A DNA stretch of 64,000 bases, taken from Eudorina sp. 2006-703-Eu-15 (taxonomy: Eukaryota > Chlorophyta > Chlorophyceae > Chlamydomonadales > Volvocaceae). Where the stretch lies: contig BDSI01000098.1 in assembly GCA_003117195.1 (NCBI GenBank), positions 262,501 through 326,500 on the forward strand, given 5' to 3'. Below are positions 1 through 12,400 of this stretch, in pieces (the first letter of the stretch is position 1; each line of letters opens with the position of its first letter). The notes under the pieces were generated by a model. It was not told where the DNA came from, searched no databases, and was given only the letters and a program-made list of their open reading frames with translations. Both the position numbers and the translations under genes were made by a program.

Positions 1-366
1 ACCCCCCCCCCCCTCGCCAGTCTTGCCGTTGTGCTCCGTTATGCGTCATGTGGGACCAAGGCCAGCCGAGGACGACCGCGGCAGAGTTTGGGTTTCGGTT
101 TTGGTTTCGGTTTCGGTTTCAGTTTCGGTTTTGGTTTCTGATCTTCCTCCAGGCATGCCGATGGCCAGAGCCCCATCACTGGTGCCCTCCCGCAGGCGTG
201 ACGAAAGGATTGATCGACATCATCCCATTGCCCTCCTTTTGCGCTACAGGAACAATTTCATTCTCCGTTTGCCCTTCCTTCCGTTGCACTGAACCCTCTC
301 CTTGCCCAAAGTCATTTCATCCCGTTTCGATTTATTTTAATCCATTTCATTTCATTTTCGGTGCAG
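1..366 (+). other. Intron at left edge (upstream exons missing)
   Basis: No exon can be defended here. The stretch carries a run of GGTTTC/GGTTTTG hexamers around 87-140 and a T/C-rich tract ending in TGCAG at 362-366, a good acceptor for the exon that starts at 367 in the middle of a codon. It is therefore intron of the large plus-strand gene, whose signal peptide and first exons must lie to the left of the window. Confidence 0.6.
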
Positions 367-3300
367 GCGAGTGCATTGACCAGGGCATCTGCGCCTGCTA
401 CCCCGGCTACCGCGGAGCCGACTGCTCCACGGATTGCGGCTGCGGTGGCCACGGCCGCTGCGCCGACAACAGCACCAACACGTGCATCTGCGACGTGGGC
501 TGGAAGAAGGGCCCCAGCGGCAAATGCGACCAGTGGGACTGCGCGGGCTGCGCCCCGGGTACGACAACCTGCATAGGGCCCGGCGAGTGCGGCTGCAACG
601 AGACCTGCGTGTACGGCACGTGCTTCCACGGCGCCTGTCGGTGCTGGGCGGGGTACGGCGGCCCGGCCTGCAACCTGACCGCCGCCGCGCCTCGAGTCGA
701 TGTCGTACCGCAGCTGAACCGTGGGTCGCTGGTGGGCGCCAACCTGCCCGGCACGTCGTACTACAGTACGGAATGGATGTGGATCGACGTGATGAAGTCG
801 GGCAGTACCTGGATGACTGCCAACGCGCCCGACACGTACGTCCGTTGCTGCCCTGCAAGATGGAAATTCGGGGGAAGGGGGCCCGTGAGCTGGGGTTGCT
901 GCGGTTGCTGCGGTTGCTATGTACAAAAGAAACGTTACTGAACCCTGTGCGCTGAACGCCCTTGATTAGTTGTGTACACGAGAAGCCGGCCGTGCGACTT
1001 GCATCTGCGCTTTCTGGTGCGACGCCTTCCACTTGCACGCGCGGGCGCCATGACCGAATGTGAAAGTGTGCGCAGGAGCTGTGACGGTAGGTGAGCCAGT
1101 ACGTGCCCGCACCGACGGAGTGCGTGCCCGCATACCGCATCAGTGGAGTGCGCATCTCGCACCCGCGTGCGCGCGCGGGGTTGCTCGTGCCCGCTTACAC
1201 CGACGAGTAAAGCAAAACGCGCGCGCGCGCTACTGCGCACCAAGCCTGCTTGCCTGGGTGAACACACATACATATACCACACACATACACAGTTATCTTT
1301 TGCACACACACACACACGCACTCTGCGGATCAGTTTTTTTATAACACACACTCTGCGTGCATGTACGGCAGGTCTCTGGAGAACCCATGGGACACCGGCG
1401 TTCCCCTGGAGCTGCGACCCGACGGCTACCCCGCCCGCCTGCCCCCCAACACCGTGGCGCACAAGCTGCTGCAGCGTGACCAACTGCTGCACACGTGGCC
1501 GGGACGGTATGTCGTACTGTACGACGGTGACGGCAGGCTGGATTTCGGATTCGATGCCAGCGTCTCCAGCAGGTGAGTGAAATACACGCATAAATGTACG
1601 CATGCCGTGGGGCCACGTGGTGTGTGAGTGTGAGTGTGTGTGTGTGGCGGTGGTGGTGGTGGGGAGGCTGCTGGGGCCTGTGGGTTAGGGGTCCTGCGGG
1701 CCCATGGGACTAGGCTTTATGTGTGTGGGCGGGGCTTGGTGTGGGCTTGGTGATGGGACCCTGCACTATCTCCGCCCCTGCATTTGAGAGAGTGTCGAAA
1801 GTTAAGGTGCGGCTGTTTTGAAACCCCAGGTTGACAGCCACAGACTATTATCTTAAATCATACCTTTGTGGTCGACGATTGAATTTAAAGTTTTACATGA
1901 AGCTCCGCACAGAATAGATGTACACATGAATCAATCCTTCGCTCGTACGTCGCTTCGCGACCCCGCCTTCAGGGCCAAGAACCGGATGGAGATCATCTTC
2001 CGCCCCACCGCCGACCTGGTTTGCGCCGCCACCGGCTCCAGCTACTGCGGCGACAACGGCATTCACCTGGTCCTCCAGGCCACCAACCCCGCCAACCCGC
2101 TGCGCAACATCCGCATCGTGCCCACCGCGGAGGGCCCGGCGGGCTCCGCGGGCGGTGCGGGCGCGGGCGGCGCCTGGGAGGGCCGCGTCGGCCGGACGAC
2201 CTTCCACCCCTGGTTCCTCAAGGTGCGTGCGCTCGGGCCAGGCCGGGACCGGGGCGGGGCCGGGGCGGGGCGGAGCGGGGAGGGGCGCCGTTTTCATGCG
2301 ATTCTGCCCGGGCGGGCTCGGCGGGGCCGTGGCGGGGCGCCGAGGGGCGCGGCCCGCACCAGGCTCCTTGCCATGCCGCGGCAGGGCGGGTGTCGGGCAG
2401 GTGCGTATTTGGGGGGCCTCTGCTGGCGCCTCGTTGCCGCCTTGCCGGCGCCTGCCTGTGCCCACCCACCCGCCGTCCCAACCACCCACCCGCCAACCCA
2501 CCTATCCACCCACCCACCAACCTGTCCGCCGTTTCCTTTCAGAGCGTCGCCCGATACCGGATGCTTCGCTTCATGGGGTGGATGGACACCAACAGCGACA
2601 AAGCCTGGTCGGCGGTGGTGGCGGGCAACACGACGGGCTGGGCGGCCCGCAGGAAACCCGACGCAGACACGCAGGTGGGTGGTTGAGGGGGTGGCGATGT
2701 GGGTGGCTGGGTGCCGGACACGTGTTGCCCCTAAAGAGGAACCCGCCCGACCCTAACCACACTGATCAATATACTTGCTTGCCGCGTGTGTCTAGCAGGA
2801 GGATCGACCTGCGATGTGGGTGGCTGGGGGCCCAGACCCGAGAAACCCGCCCGACCCGAACCAGTGACATCTTAACAACATCTTAACCTTGTGTGCTGTT
2901 ACGCGCGTGTGTGTGTATGTGTGTGTGTGTGTGTGTGTCTATGCGTGTCTGTGCAGGCGGGCCCCGGCGGCATTGCGCTGGAGCACGCTGTGCAGCTTTG
3001 CAACATGCTGGGCTCCGACCCGTGGGTCAACGTGCACCACCTGGCGGACGACGCCTACGTGACGGCCATGGCCACGCTGATGAGGGACTCCCTCCGCCCG
3101 GACGTCAACGTGTACATCGAGCACTCGAACGAGGTATGTAGCTGCGGCGAGGACTGGCGGTTCTTCGTCCGTGGGGGACTGGTGGGATGCTCTCTCCGGT
3201 CCTCGGGTCCGCGGGTCTGGGCCCCCCGGCCTCGGGTCCTCGGGTCTGGGCCCCCCGGCCTCGGGTCTCCCGGAGTGTCCCGGAATGTCCACCGCACCCA

Positions 3301-6167
3301 TACATGCACAGGAATATCCATCGCACACGCATGTATCACTGACTCGTGCGACCCCCTGCGCCTCCTCAACACGCACGCGCACGCCTTTACACGCAGGTGT
3401 GGAACGGCCTCTTCGCTCAGGCCAAGTACGCCCGCGCCCGCGGCGTGGCCCTCAACCTGTCCTCCGACCCCCTGATCGCCTCCTATCGCTACCACTTCCT
3501 CCGCACCGCCCAACTTGCCACCATCTTCCGGACCGTGTTCGCCTCGGCGCCGGGCGGCGGCGCGGCGCGCGTCAAAGTGGTTCTGGGTGGCTGGACCTTC
3601 CTGTGCGGCACCAACAACACCGGCTGCGGCGCGGTGACGATCAGGGAGTCGCTGGGCTGGGGCATCGGCATCCTCAGGAACCTCAGCGCAGCGGACCTGG
3701 GCAAGATGGGTCTCAACTCGACGATTGCGATGGTACGATGCGGCGGGATGGAGGTGGAGGCGGGCTGAGAACCTAGTATGGCGTATCTGGAACCGAGTTT
3801 GTTTGTGACCGAATCGGGTTCGGGCAAGCGCACATTGCCACCCGCCGACCTGGCGCGGCCACGGTTGCGCGGCGGCCGTCCCATTCGCGCCCACCGTGAG
3901 TGCTCGTTGAGTCCCATCCAAGATCCAAACATGCATGCCGCCCATGCATCCGCCGATGCTTCCGCCCGTTTGCAGCCCGACTTCTACGGCGTCACGGCCT
4001 ACTGGGGCTGCGGTCTGGGCGGCAACGGCCCCGCGGACATGCTCCTCTCCGTGGACCAGATGGTCGCCAAGTGCAACGCCTCTCTGCCGGCCGCCGAGGC
4101 GGACTTCTCGGCGCTCGTGACGGCGGCGTCCAAGTACGGCATCCCGCTCATCACGTACGAGGCGGGCCCGTCGATCGTCGAGTCGTCGGCGATCTCGAAC
4201 GGCCGCGCGACGACGGGCCTGGCGGCCAAGTTCATCCAGGTCAACCGACACCCGGCGATGTACGACCTGTACGGCTCGTACTTGGAGGCGACGCGACGCG
4301 CGGGTCTGATCGGCGAGGGCCGGCCGTACATGCAGTTCGTCACCACGGGCACGTTCACACAGTACGGCAGCTGGGGTCTGCAGGTGAGTGCGGGGCACAC
4401 GACGACATAAGGCAGGTAGGGACCAGGGAGGTTTGAAACCGATGACCCGCGGCGTCCGCTGTAACATCCTAAATAAGTAAGAGAAAGCAGTGTGCAATGT
4501 CATGGCCGCATCGGATTCCCTTAAATGCGATTATTCTTCGCTGCGTGACGTTTACTTACGTACGATTCATTTCATAAACTAACTTTTGACTTTCCTAGTG
4601 CCTGAAATACTCGTAACAGCATATCTACCGCCCCACACGTGCACGTCTCCTCCCCCCCGTCAAGTCCCCACCCGTCCTCCCATACATGCATCCGCCAACC
4701 CATCTACGGCCACGCGCTCCCCCACTCCCTCAGGAGTACACCGCTCAGCCGCTGCCCGATGCCCCCAAGTACCGAGCGCTCATGGACTGGCTCGACAAGC
4801 TGGTGAGACAGCGCGTGGCTCTCGCTGACGAACGTGCTACGGCGCGCATTGAGACGACGACGTCTTGAGGGCTGGAAGTTTGACTGTTTGAGGGCAAGAC
4901 ACAAAAGCTAAGGGGTGACGAAGCGATACCCAGTTTGGCCCCATCTTTCCATTCCCCCGTATCCCCATGCAACGTTCCCGGCCCGCCCCCGCTTGCCCCG
5001 ACGACGCGCACCCTCAGAATGTTTCCGCGCCCATGATGGCCAACGGCACGGCCACCGCGAACGCCACCACGGGTAACGGGACCGCGCCGCCGTCGCTCCG
5101 GCGGCCGCTGTGCATGAGCCTCGAGGGCGCGGGCGGGCCCGGGGCCGGGATCTCGGGCACCGCCGGCGGCGGCGGAGTGACGCTGGGCGAGGGCGTGCTG
5201 GCCGGGCCTCCGGCGGTGTTCACCCCTGCGGCAGGCGCCGTGATTGTCATGGTGAGCATGGCGGGCGACCAATGTACTTGCCGGTGTGGACATGTCCACA
5301 ACGGGGATTGCTGGGATTGCCATTGACGTCCCGCTCAACTTTCGCGCTTCGCAGCTGCACATCTCCACGCCAACCTGATCGCGAAATACCGACGACTGAG
5401 CATGTCTGTATGTGTGTAGGCCCTCCGCCGTGAATGCACCCCCTTACCGCTGGCCCCGCTCTTTATGTGACACAGCGTTACATAAACGAACTAACGATGT
5501 TCTAATATTACGAAGGGTGTTACAGCGGACTCCGCGTGTCATCGGTGACAGCCAACGGCGACAGCCAGCTTCACAAGTGCAGTGAACATGCTGTGAAGGT
5601 ATCAAGAAGTGGTCTGCATGCCAACCATAAATAAATGAATATATATAAACCTTCCTTGCATGGTGTGCTACCGTATCCTCGCACGTCGCAGGGAACCAAC
5701 GTGTCCATCCGTTGGTCGACCGTGGGCTGGCCGGCCGGTGTGGTGCCGTCCAGCTACCAGATCACGCTCTGGTGAGTCGGTGTCGCTTAATGCAGCGGGC
5801 GAGCAGAGCGAGCGGCCTCGTGCGAACCCTTTGCGTCACATCCATGCTTCGGACAAGGACAGAAAACATGTTGCGTCCTCACGACCAGCCAGTCGGTTGG
5901 TTGCATGGATGGTAGTACACGTACGGTGTACGGTGGTACGGTGGTATCGTGGTACGGTGGTACGGTACTCGGGGCCCTGCTGGCAGTCGATCGTCTCGTC
6001 CCTGATGGACCCTGATGGACCCTGATGGACCCTGATGGACCCTGATGGATGGATGGATGGATGGATGGATGGATGGATGGATGGATGGATGGATGGATGG
6101 ATGGATGGATGGATGGATGGATGGATGGATGGATGGATGGATGGATGGATGGATGGGATGGATGGAT

Positions 6168-6198
<31 letters not shown>

Positions 6199-6350
6199 TG
6201 GATGGATGGATGGATGGGGATGGATGGATGGGGGGGGGGGGGGGGGGGATGGATGGATGGATGGATGGATGGATGGATGGATGGATGGATGGATGGATGG
6301 ATGGATGGATGGATGGATGGATGGATGGATGGATGGATGGATGGATGGAT

Positions 6351-6411
<61 letters not shown>

Positions 6412-9400
6412 TGGATGGATGGATGGATGGATGGATGGGGATGGATGGATGGATGGATGGATGGATGGATGGATGGATGGATGGATGGATGGATGGATGG
6501 ATGGATGATGGATGGATGGATGGATGGATGGATGGATGGATGGATGGATGGATGGATGGATGGATGGATGGATGGATGGATGGATGGATGGGGATGGATG
6601 GATGGATGGATGGATGGATGGATGGATGGATGGATGGGATGGATGGATGGATGGATGGATGGATGGATGGATGGATGGATGGATGGATGGATGGATGGAT
6701 GGATGGATGGATGGATGGATGGATGGGATGGATGGATGGATGGATGGATGGATGGATGGATGGATGGATGGATGGATGGATGGATGGATGGATGGATGGA
6801 TGGATGGATGGATGGATGGATGGGGATGGATGGATGGATGGATGGATGGATGGATGGATGGATGGATGGATGGATGGATGGGATGGATGGATGGATGGAT
6901 GGGGATGGATGGATGGATGGATGGATGGATGGATGGATGGATGGATGGATGGATGGATGGATGGATGGATGGGATGGATGGATGGATGGATGGATGGATG
7001 GATGGATGGATGGATGGATGGATGGATGGATGGATGGATGGATGGATGGATGGATGGATGGATGGATGGATGGATGGATGGATGGGATGGATGGATGGAT
7101 GGATGGATGGATGGATGGATGGATGGATGGATGGATGGATGGATGGATGAAGGGCCGTCGATCCTTCATGCCTGCCTGCATGTGCTTGCATGAGTGCGCC
7201 GTGATGACGTCATATCATGACCTCATATCATGACCTCATATCATGACCTCATATCATAGCATGACGTCATATCATGACTCATATCATGACGTTATATCAT
7301 GGCGTCATCATGGTGCCCTGCCCTGCCCTGCCCCGCCCGCCCTCAGGTACGGGTCCGACTGCGCCTCCAGTCCGCCCTCGGGCGCCACGCAGCAGGAGCA
7401 GCAGAAGAACAGCTCACAGGCGGTGGCGGTGCTGCCAAAGCCCACCACCCCCGGCGAGCTGAACACATACGTGCCGCTGCCGGCAGAGGATGGGAAGCTG
7501 GCTGCGGCGGTGCAGGCTGCCCTGAACGCGACCATTGCTGCCGGCCGGCGCCTGCCGCGCTTCTTCCTGCGCTTCACTGACGGCATCACCACAAACTACT
7601 CGGAGCCCTTCGACATTTCGCCGGGGGTGCAGTACAGCACAGGTACGACAGCAGCCGTCAAGCCGAGTGGAAGGCGGGCGCTCATTCGAGGGGTGTAGCC
7701 CCGGGTGCCATTTTTTTTCCAAACAAATTGCTTGTACACCGGTTTGATACATATGTGTTCCAACTTAAAAAGGACAAGGGGCGCCTTGGTCAGGGGTCTC
7801 AAGCGGCTGACAGCACTGTGCGGCAGCGCGAGAATGCGGAACTTTGAAGCTGGCCTGAAGCTGGGCGCGACGGCTTTCGCTGTTCCTGTAAAAGTCTCTA
7901 ACAGGAATTTCACTGTCTCCTTCGGTACTTGAGTGTCGGCCAGCTAATTGCGAGCGAGGTGAAAAAGCAATTACTGCAGGCTGATTCCTACTCGGCGAAT
8001 AACAATCTATCACAAAATAAGGAAAAATTTGTTTTTGGTGAAGATTTCTGAAACATAAGTTAACACGCAACGATGGGTTTTAGGTAATGTTTGGTTTTAG
8101 TAAACGAAGGACGGTTATCAGAGCGGCCTGTTAGCAGAGGAAACTTGCTCAGTGCGAATACATGTGCAAAACGCAAACCCGTTATCATAATTGTGTGATG
8201 CAAAAGCACGTTGCGTAAGCTGATGGCGTAAGTACGTAATGCCTTGGTAGCTCTTGCGAAGCGACTGCGAGGCGCGCGCGCTCCCCGCATAACCTTGTTG
8301 CCTGAAAATGTATTTGTAGTATATTTATGCTTAACACTATATAAAAAGTTCGCTCAACCGCCCGAATACATCTCACAGACAGGCCTTTCTGACCTAATGA
8401 TTTGTGCATCGCTGCATCGGCATCGAATCGCCGTACCACACCCCCAGATTCTGCCGTTGTCGGGTTTGGCGTTGCAACGAACCCAAAGGGTCATCCACGG
8501 CGGGTCAGCAGTGCCTGCAAATACGTTCCGCCCGATGTGTAAAGATAAACCGCCCTCCCCCGCCCTGACAACCGGATCGCCCAATAACCCTTCTCGGAGG
8601 CTGCTCCCAGCCCAACCCGCCCGAATCGCACCCTCTTTTTTCGCCGCACCGCCGGCCCATCCCCCCGCCCACAGGCGACTGGGGCGACTGCGTCTGCAAC
8701 GCCACATCATCCTCTTCTTCCTCTTCTTCCTCTTCTTCCTCGTCTTCCCCGTCTTCCTCGTCTTCCTCGTCGTCCGCCTCGCCACCGTCATCATTGCGAT
8801 TCCGAAACGTCATGTGCGAACCGATCCCCGAGGTCACTCGACTGGCGGACTACATGGCCTCCACACGCCTGCAGCCCGCGCCGCCCGCCCCCGCGCCCGC
8901 CTGCGACCCTTTCCCCTCCTGGAGCATCCTCCGCCCAACGACCGACCCATCCTGCACCATCGACAGCGACGGGTGCCGTGCCTACCGGACGAGCAACGTC
9001 GGCAACTGGTCCTGGTCGGTGTTCAAACCGGTGGAGGACTGTACGGCGCAGTCCAGCCCGTGGCCGCTACCGACCACGGGTAACGGTTCCGAGCCGTTGC
9101 CCGCCGTACCAACGGTGTCGTACCCGTTGGACGTTTGTACGAGCATCACGACGCTGCCTCCGCCGCCGGGCAACCAGAGCTGCGTCTGCGCGGGCCTGAC
9201 TTTGCCACCCAGCTCATCTTCCAGTCCACCTCCCAGCCCGCCCCCTCCAACCGCATCCCCCAGCCCACCACCCAGCCCGCCTCCCAGCCCGTCCCCCAGC
9301 AGCCCGCCACCGCCTCCGCGACCCTCGCCCGCCCCACCGGAGGCGGTGATCCCGTACTGCAACAGGACGAGCACGCTCGCGAGTTTGGCGCTGCTGAACG

Positions 9401-12400
9401 CGGGCGTGGTGGATTGCTCGCTTTCCGCAACGGCATCAGGCCCATGTGACGATGACACCGTGTGTACGGCGGTTCCCAGCTGCAAGCGGTACTCGTGCAA
9501 CCCGACGACGCAGTCCCTGGTGCAGGTGCGGTGGGACTCCAGGGTGGGACTCCAGGGTGGCACTCCAGGGTTGCGCGCAGCGACTTTCGGCTGTTTATTT
9601 CCGTATTATGGTGGGTGTTACAGCGGACCCCGCGGGTCATCGGTGACAGCCATCGGCGACTGCCGAAGCTTCCTCACCATACACTGCATACGGTAAACTG
9701 TCTGCTGTTGCGCCCCTTCCCCGTCCGTTATCCGCCACCTGCTGACCAGCCCACGATAGATGGTACCCTTTCACCCTCCAGCAGTATCGCTGCGTGCCCT
9801 GCCAACTGATGAGGATCGCTTCCTGCGCTGACCTCCACATCTATAACGGTTTATACGACTTTGTACGACGTTTGTATGATACATGTACACGATATTTGTG
9901 CGACATGTGTACGACATGGCAGGTGTCCTGCGCGGCGCTGTGCCTGCCCCGCACCCTGGGCCTCAGCGGCGCCCGGCTGTCTGACGACGGGCAGGTCGTG
10001 GTGGTGGGGCTGACGGCCGCCGCGGCGCCGCTGCGGGCCGTGCCCTGCGGCCGGGTCTTCGAGGCGGCGTCCGCGGCGCGGCTGGGCGGCGGCGGGGCGG
10101 CGCTGTGCAGCACCGACAGCCTGGACGGGTACCCGGTGCTGATCGCCAGCCTGGCCGCCAACGCGACGCTGCAGGTAGGCAGCTGCCAGGTGTCGTCCAA
10201 CCGTCCAACGGTCTGGGGTACGAACCTGCACACACATGCGTGCAGTACGACATGTACAGTAGCGCTACGTACTGGCCTACTGAGGCCCACTGTCGTACCG
10301 TAACTCGGTACATCTGATCGAAAGGTACCGTATCTGGGGAACCAGCCAACTTGCGTACATGCGCCGTACGCGGTGTACGGCGCGTGGGACCGTGCCGGCT
10401 GCAGAGCGCATGTTGACCGGCGAGCCGTGCGTGTCCGGTCTCCGGTGCTGTGCCTTTCCTGCCTCTTCCTGGCTTGCAGGCTCGGGACGAGACTCTGACG
10501 CTGCTGTCCAGCGGGTCGGTGTTGGTGAGCGCCTTCAACGCCTCCCGCGCCTTCACCGGCAGCGTCACGGTGCGTGAGGGGGCGGGCGGGCGGGCGGGCG
10601 GGCGGGCGGGCGGGCGGGGCCCCCCGCGGCTGGGTGGGTTAAATGCGTGGGGGTGGCACGGCCGGCTGTTGCTTGTGATACGGCTGTTGCCATGTTTATT
10701 TGGCTTTTGGCTTTTGTTCGTTCAGCTGATGTGGAGCGTCTCTGCTCTGATCCATACATCCATCGTTGCCGGTACGGACCCATCCTCTCCGCTCTCCTGC
10801 CCCCGAGGCGCTAGTATGTCCTGAGGGCTGTGTATCGTGTGGCGCGCCGTGCGGTCCATGTGGGTACGGTGCCAACGACATTCTGTTATTTCCGTTGGTG
10901 TTTGGTTGCAGGTGTACCCGTGCTCAGGCTGCGTGTCCCCCGTCGCGGCGGTCAGCGGCCCCTCGACCCTCTCCCAGAGCTCCTGCGAAACCGCGGGCTC
11001 CTCACTGATGGCGGCGGCGGTGCTCAAGCCCGCCACCACCTTCGACGCGTCCCAGTCGTACGACCCCTCCGGCCGTACCGCATTTGCGGGCGTGGTCTGG
11101 GAGCTCGTGGCGACGACACCGACGGCGGCGTCGGCGACGGCGACGGCGGCGGCGACGGACAGCAGCGCCGCCCAGGCAGCGCTTCAGGCGGCGATTGCTC
11201 GGGCGAACTCCAAGACGATCGTCAGTGACCGACTGACTCTGAGCCTCACCTCGGCGGAGGTGGCGGCGCTGGAGGCGTCGGTGACGTACACCGTGCAGGT
11301 ACGGTACGGCAATGAACGTGCAGAGCACGTTACCGTACGTCCCTGATCCCTCAGCTCCTCTCGTACGTCCCGGTCTAGGCCTCTCCATGCGCACACCGCG
11401 CGGCCATCGTACTGCCCGCCCGCGATGCTGTCTCTTGCGCCGTACCGTACCGTACCATATTCCTCCCTGCCTCGCCGCCTCCTAGCCCTCTGGCTGCCCG
11501 CCTGCGATGCTGCCTCCCCGTGTGCCTGTCCCCATCTGCCCGACCTGCCCCCGCCCTCCACCCTGTCCCCATCTGCTCCCGCCCTCCCTCCCTCACCATC
11601 TGCCTGACCCCCCTCCCTCCCTCGGCGCCCTCCCTCCCTCCCTCCGCGCCCTCCCTCCCTCCCTCGGCGCCCTCCCTCCCTCCCTCGGCGCCCTCCCTCC
11701 CGCGGCGCCCTCCCTCCCTCGGCGCCCTCCCTCCCTCGGCGCCCTCCCTCCCCGCCCCGCAGGTCACGGTGGTGTCCTGGCTGGGCACCTCGGACTCCGC
11801 CGCCACCAGCTTTACCGTCCTGGCCACCAACCCGGCGCCCACCGTCGCCATCTCGGGGCCACCGGTGCAGACCGCCCGGATCAGCTCGGGGCTGAGGCTG
11901 TCCGCCGAGGCCGTGGGCGGGGTGTGCAAGGGTGAGGACTGAGTGCTGAGTGGGAGCGGAGCGAACGCCCGACGCGTGGAGGCGCGTTGTGGCACGCGGT
12001 GGCGCCTTGCCTGTTGTGTGCCGTGTACCGTAACGTGCGTGGCTGCCACAAACCACGGGCGAGAGACGCATGGAAGTATGTATGGGACATCGCACATATC
12101 AGTCGTGGATGGATGGATGCGAACGATGCGAACGATGCCATCTGGGGCATGCCCTGCCTTGCCTGGCCTTTTCTTGCCTGGCCAGGGTGTGCCTGTCCCA
12201 GGACAAAGGGCCCACCGGGGGGCCCTCGGGCGGACTGTGTGTAGTTGTGTACCGGTATGTCCAGCACACCTCCTCTTGCTTGTCGAAACAAAATCTCCCT
12301 CCCTCCCGCCCTCCCTCCCGCCCTCCCTCCCACCCTCAGGCCGCAGTGTGAGTTGGCTCTGGACCTCTCCCTCCAACTGGTCGGGGCTGCCCTCAGCGGC

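Larger units (their letters stand above)
367..4802 (+). other. Segment encoding EGF-like modules and the glycoside-hydrolase-like domain (exons 1-8)
   Basis: Exon 1 starts with closely spaced Cys residues ([18 protein letters not shown] and following), typical of EGF-like repeats, and then enters the catalytic-domain start ([16 protein letters not shown]). Exons 2-4 carry the beta-sandwich-like part ([28 protein letters not shown]) and the barrel entry ([13 protein letters not shown]). Exon 5 ends exactly after the Asn-Glu pair of EHSNE (3128-3133), and exon 6 continues with [12 protein letters not shown]. Exon 7 holds [10 protein letters not shown] and the second candidate Glu (codon 4159-4161, in TYEAG). 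The Asn-Glu and Tyr-Glu arrangement is that of clan-A-type retaining glycosidases. That the domain is active is inferred from the two conserved Glu residues only. Confidence 0.75.
5772..7346 (+). other. Intron 10 (1,575 bp) carrying satellite DNA
   Basis: Donor GTGAGT after TG (codon phase 2), acceptor CCTCAG at 7341-7346. Besides the satellites it contains a GGTACGGTGG-type repeat at about 5925-5965. No exon is visible within it. Confidence 0.8.

Noticed and set aside
3055..4503. 482-codon minus-strand frame
   Set aside because: Antisense shadow of exons 5-7 of the REJ-domain gene; Arg/Ala-rich as expected from GC-rich sense codons.
5787..7233. Several 380-460 codon open frames on both strands, (Met-Asp-Gly-Trp)n and (Ile-His-Pro-Ser)n
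   Set aside because: They are pure translations of the GGAT satellite. A period-4 repeat without stops is open in every frame.
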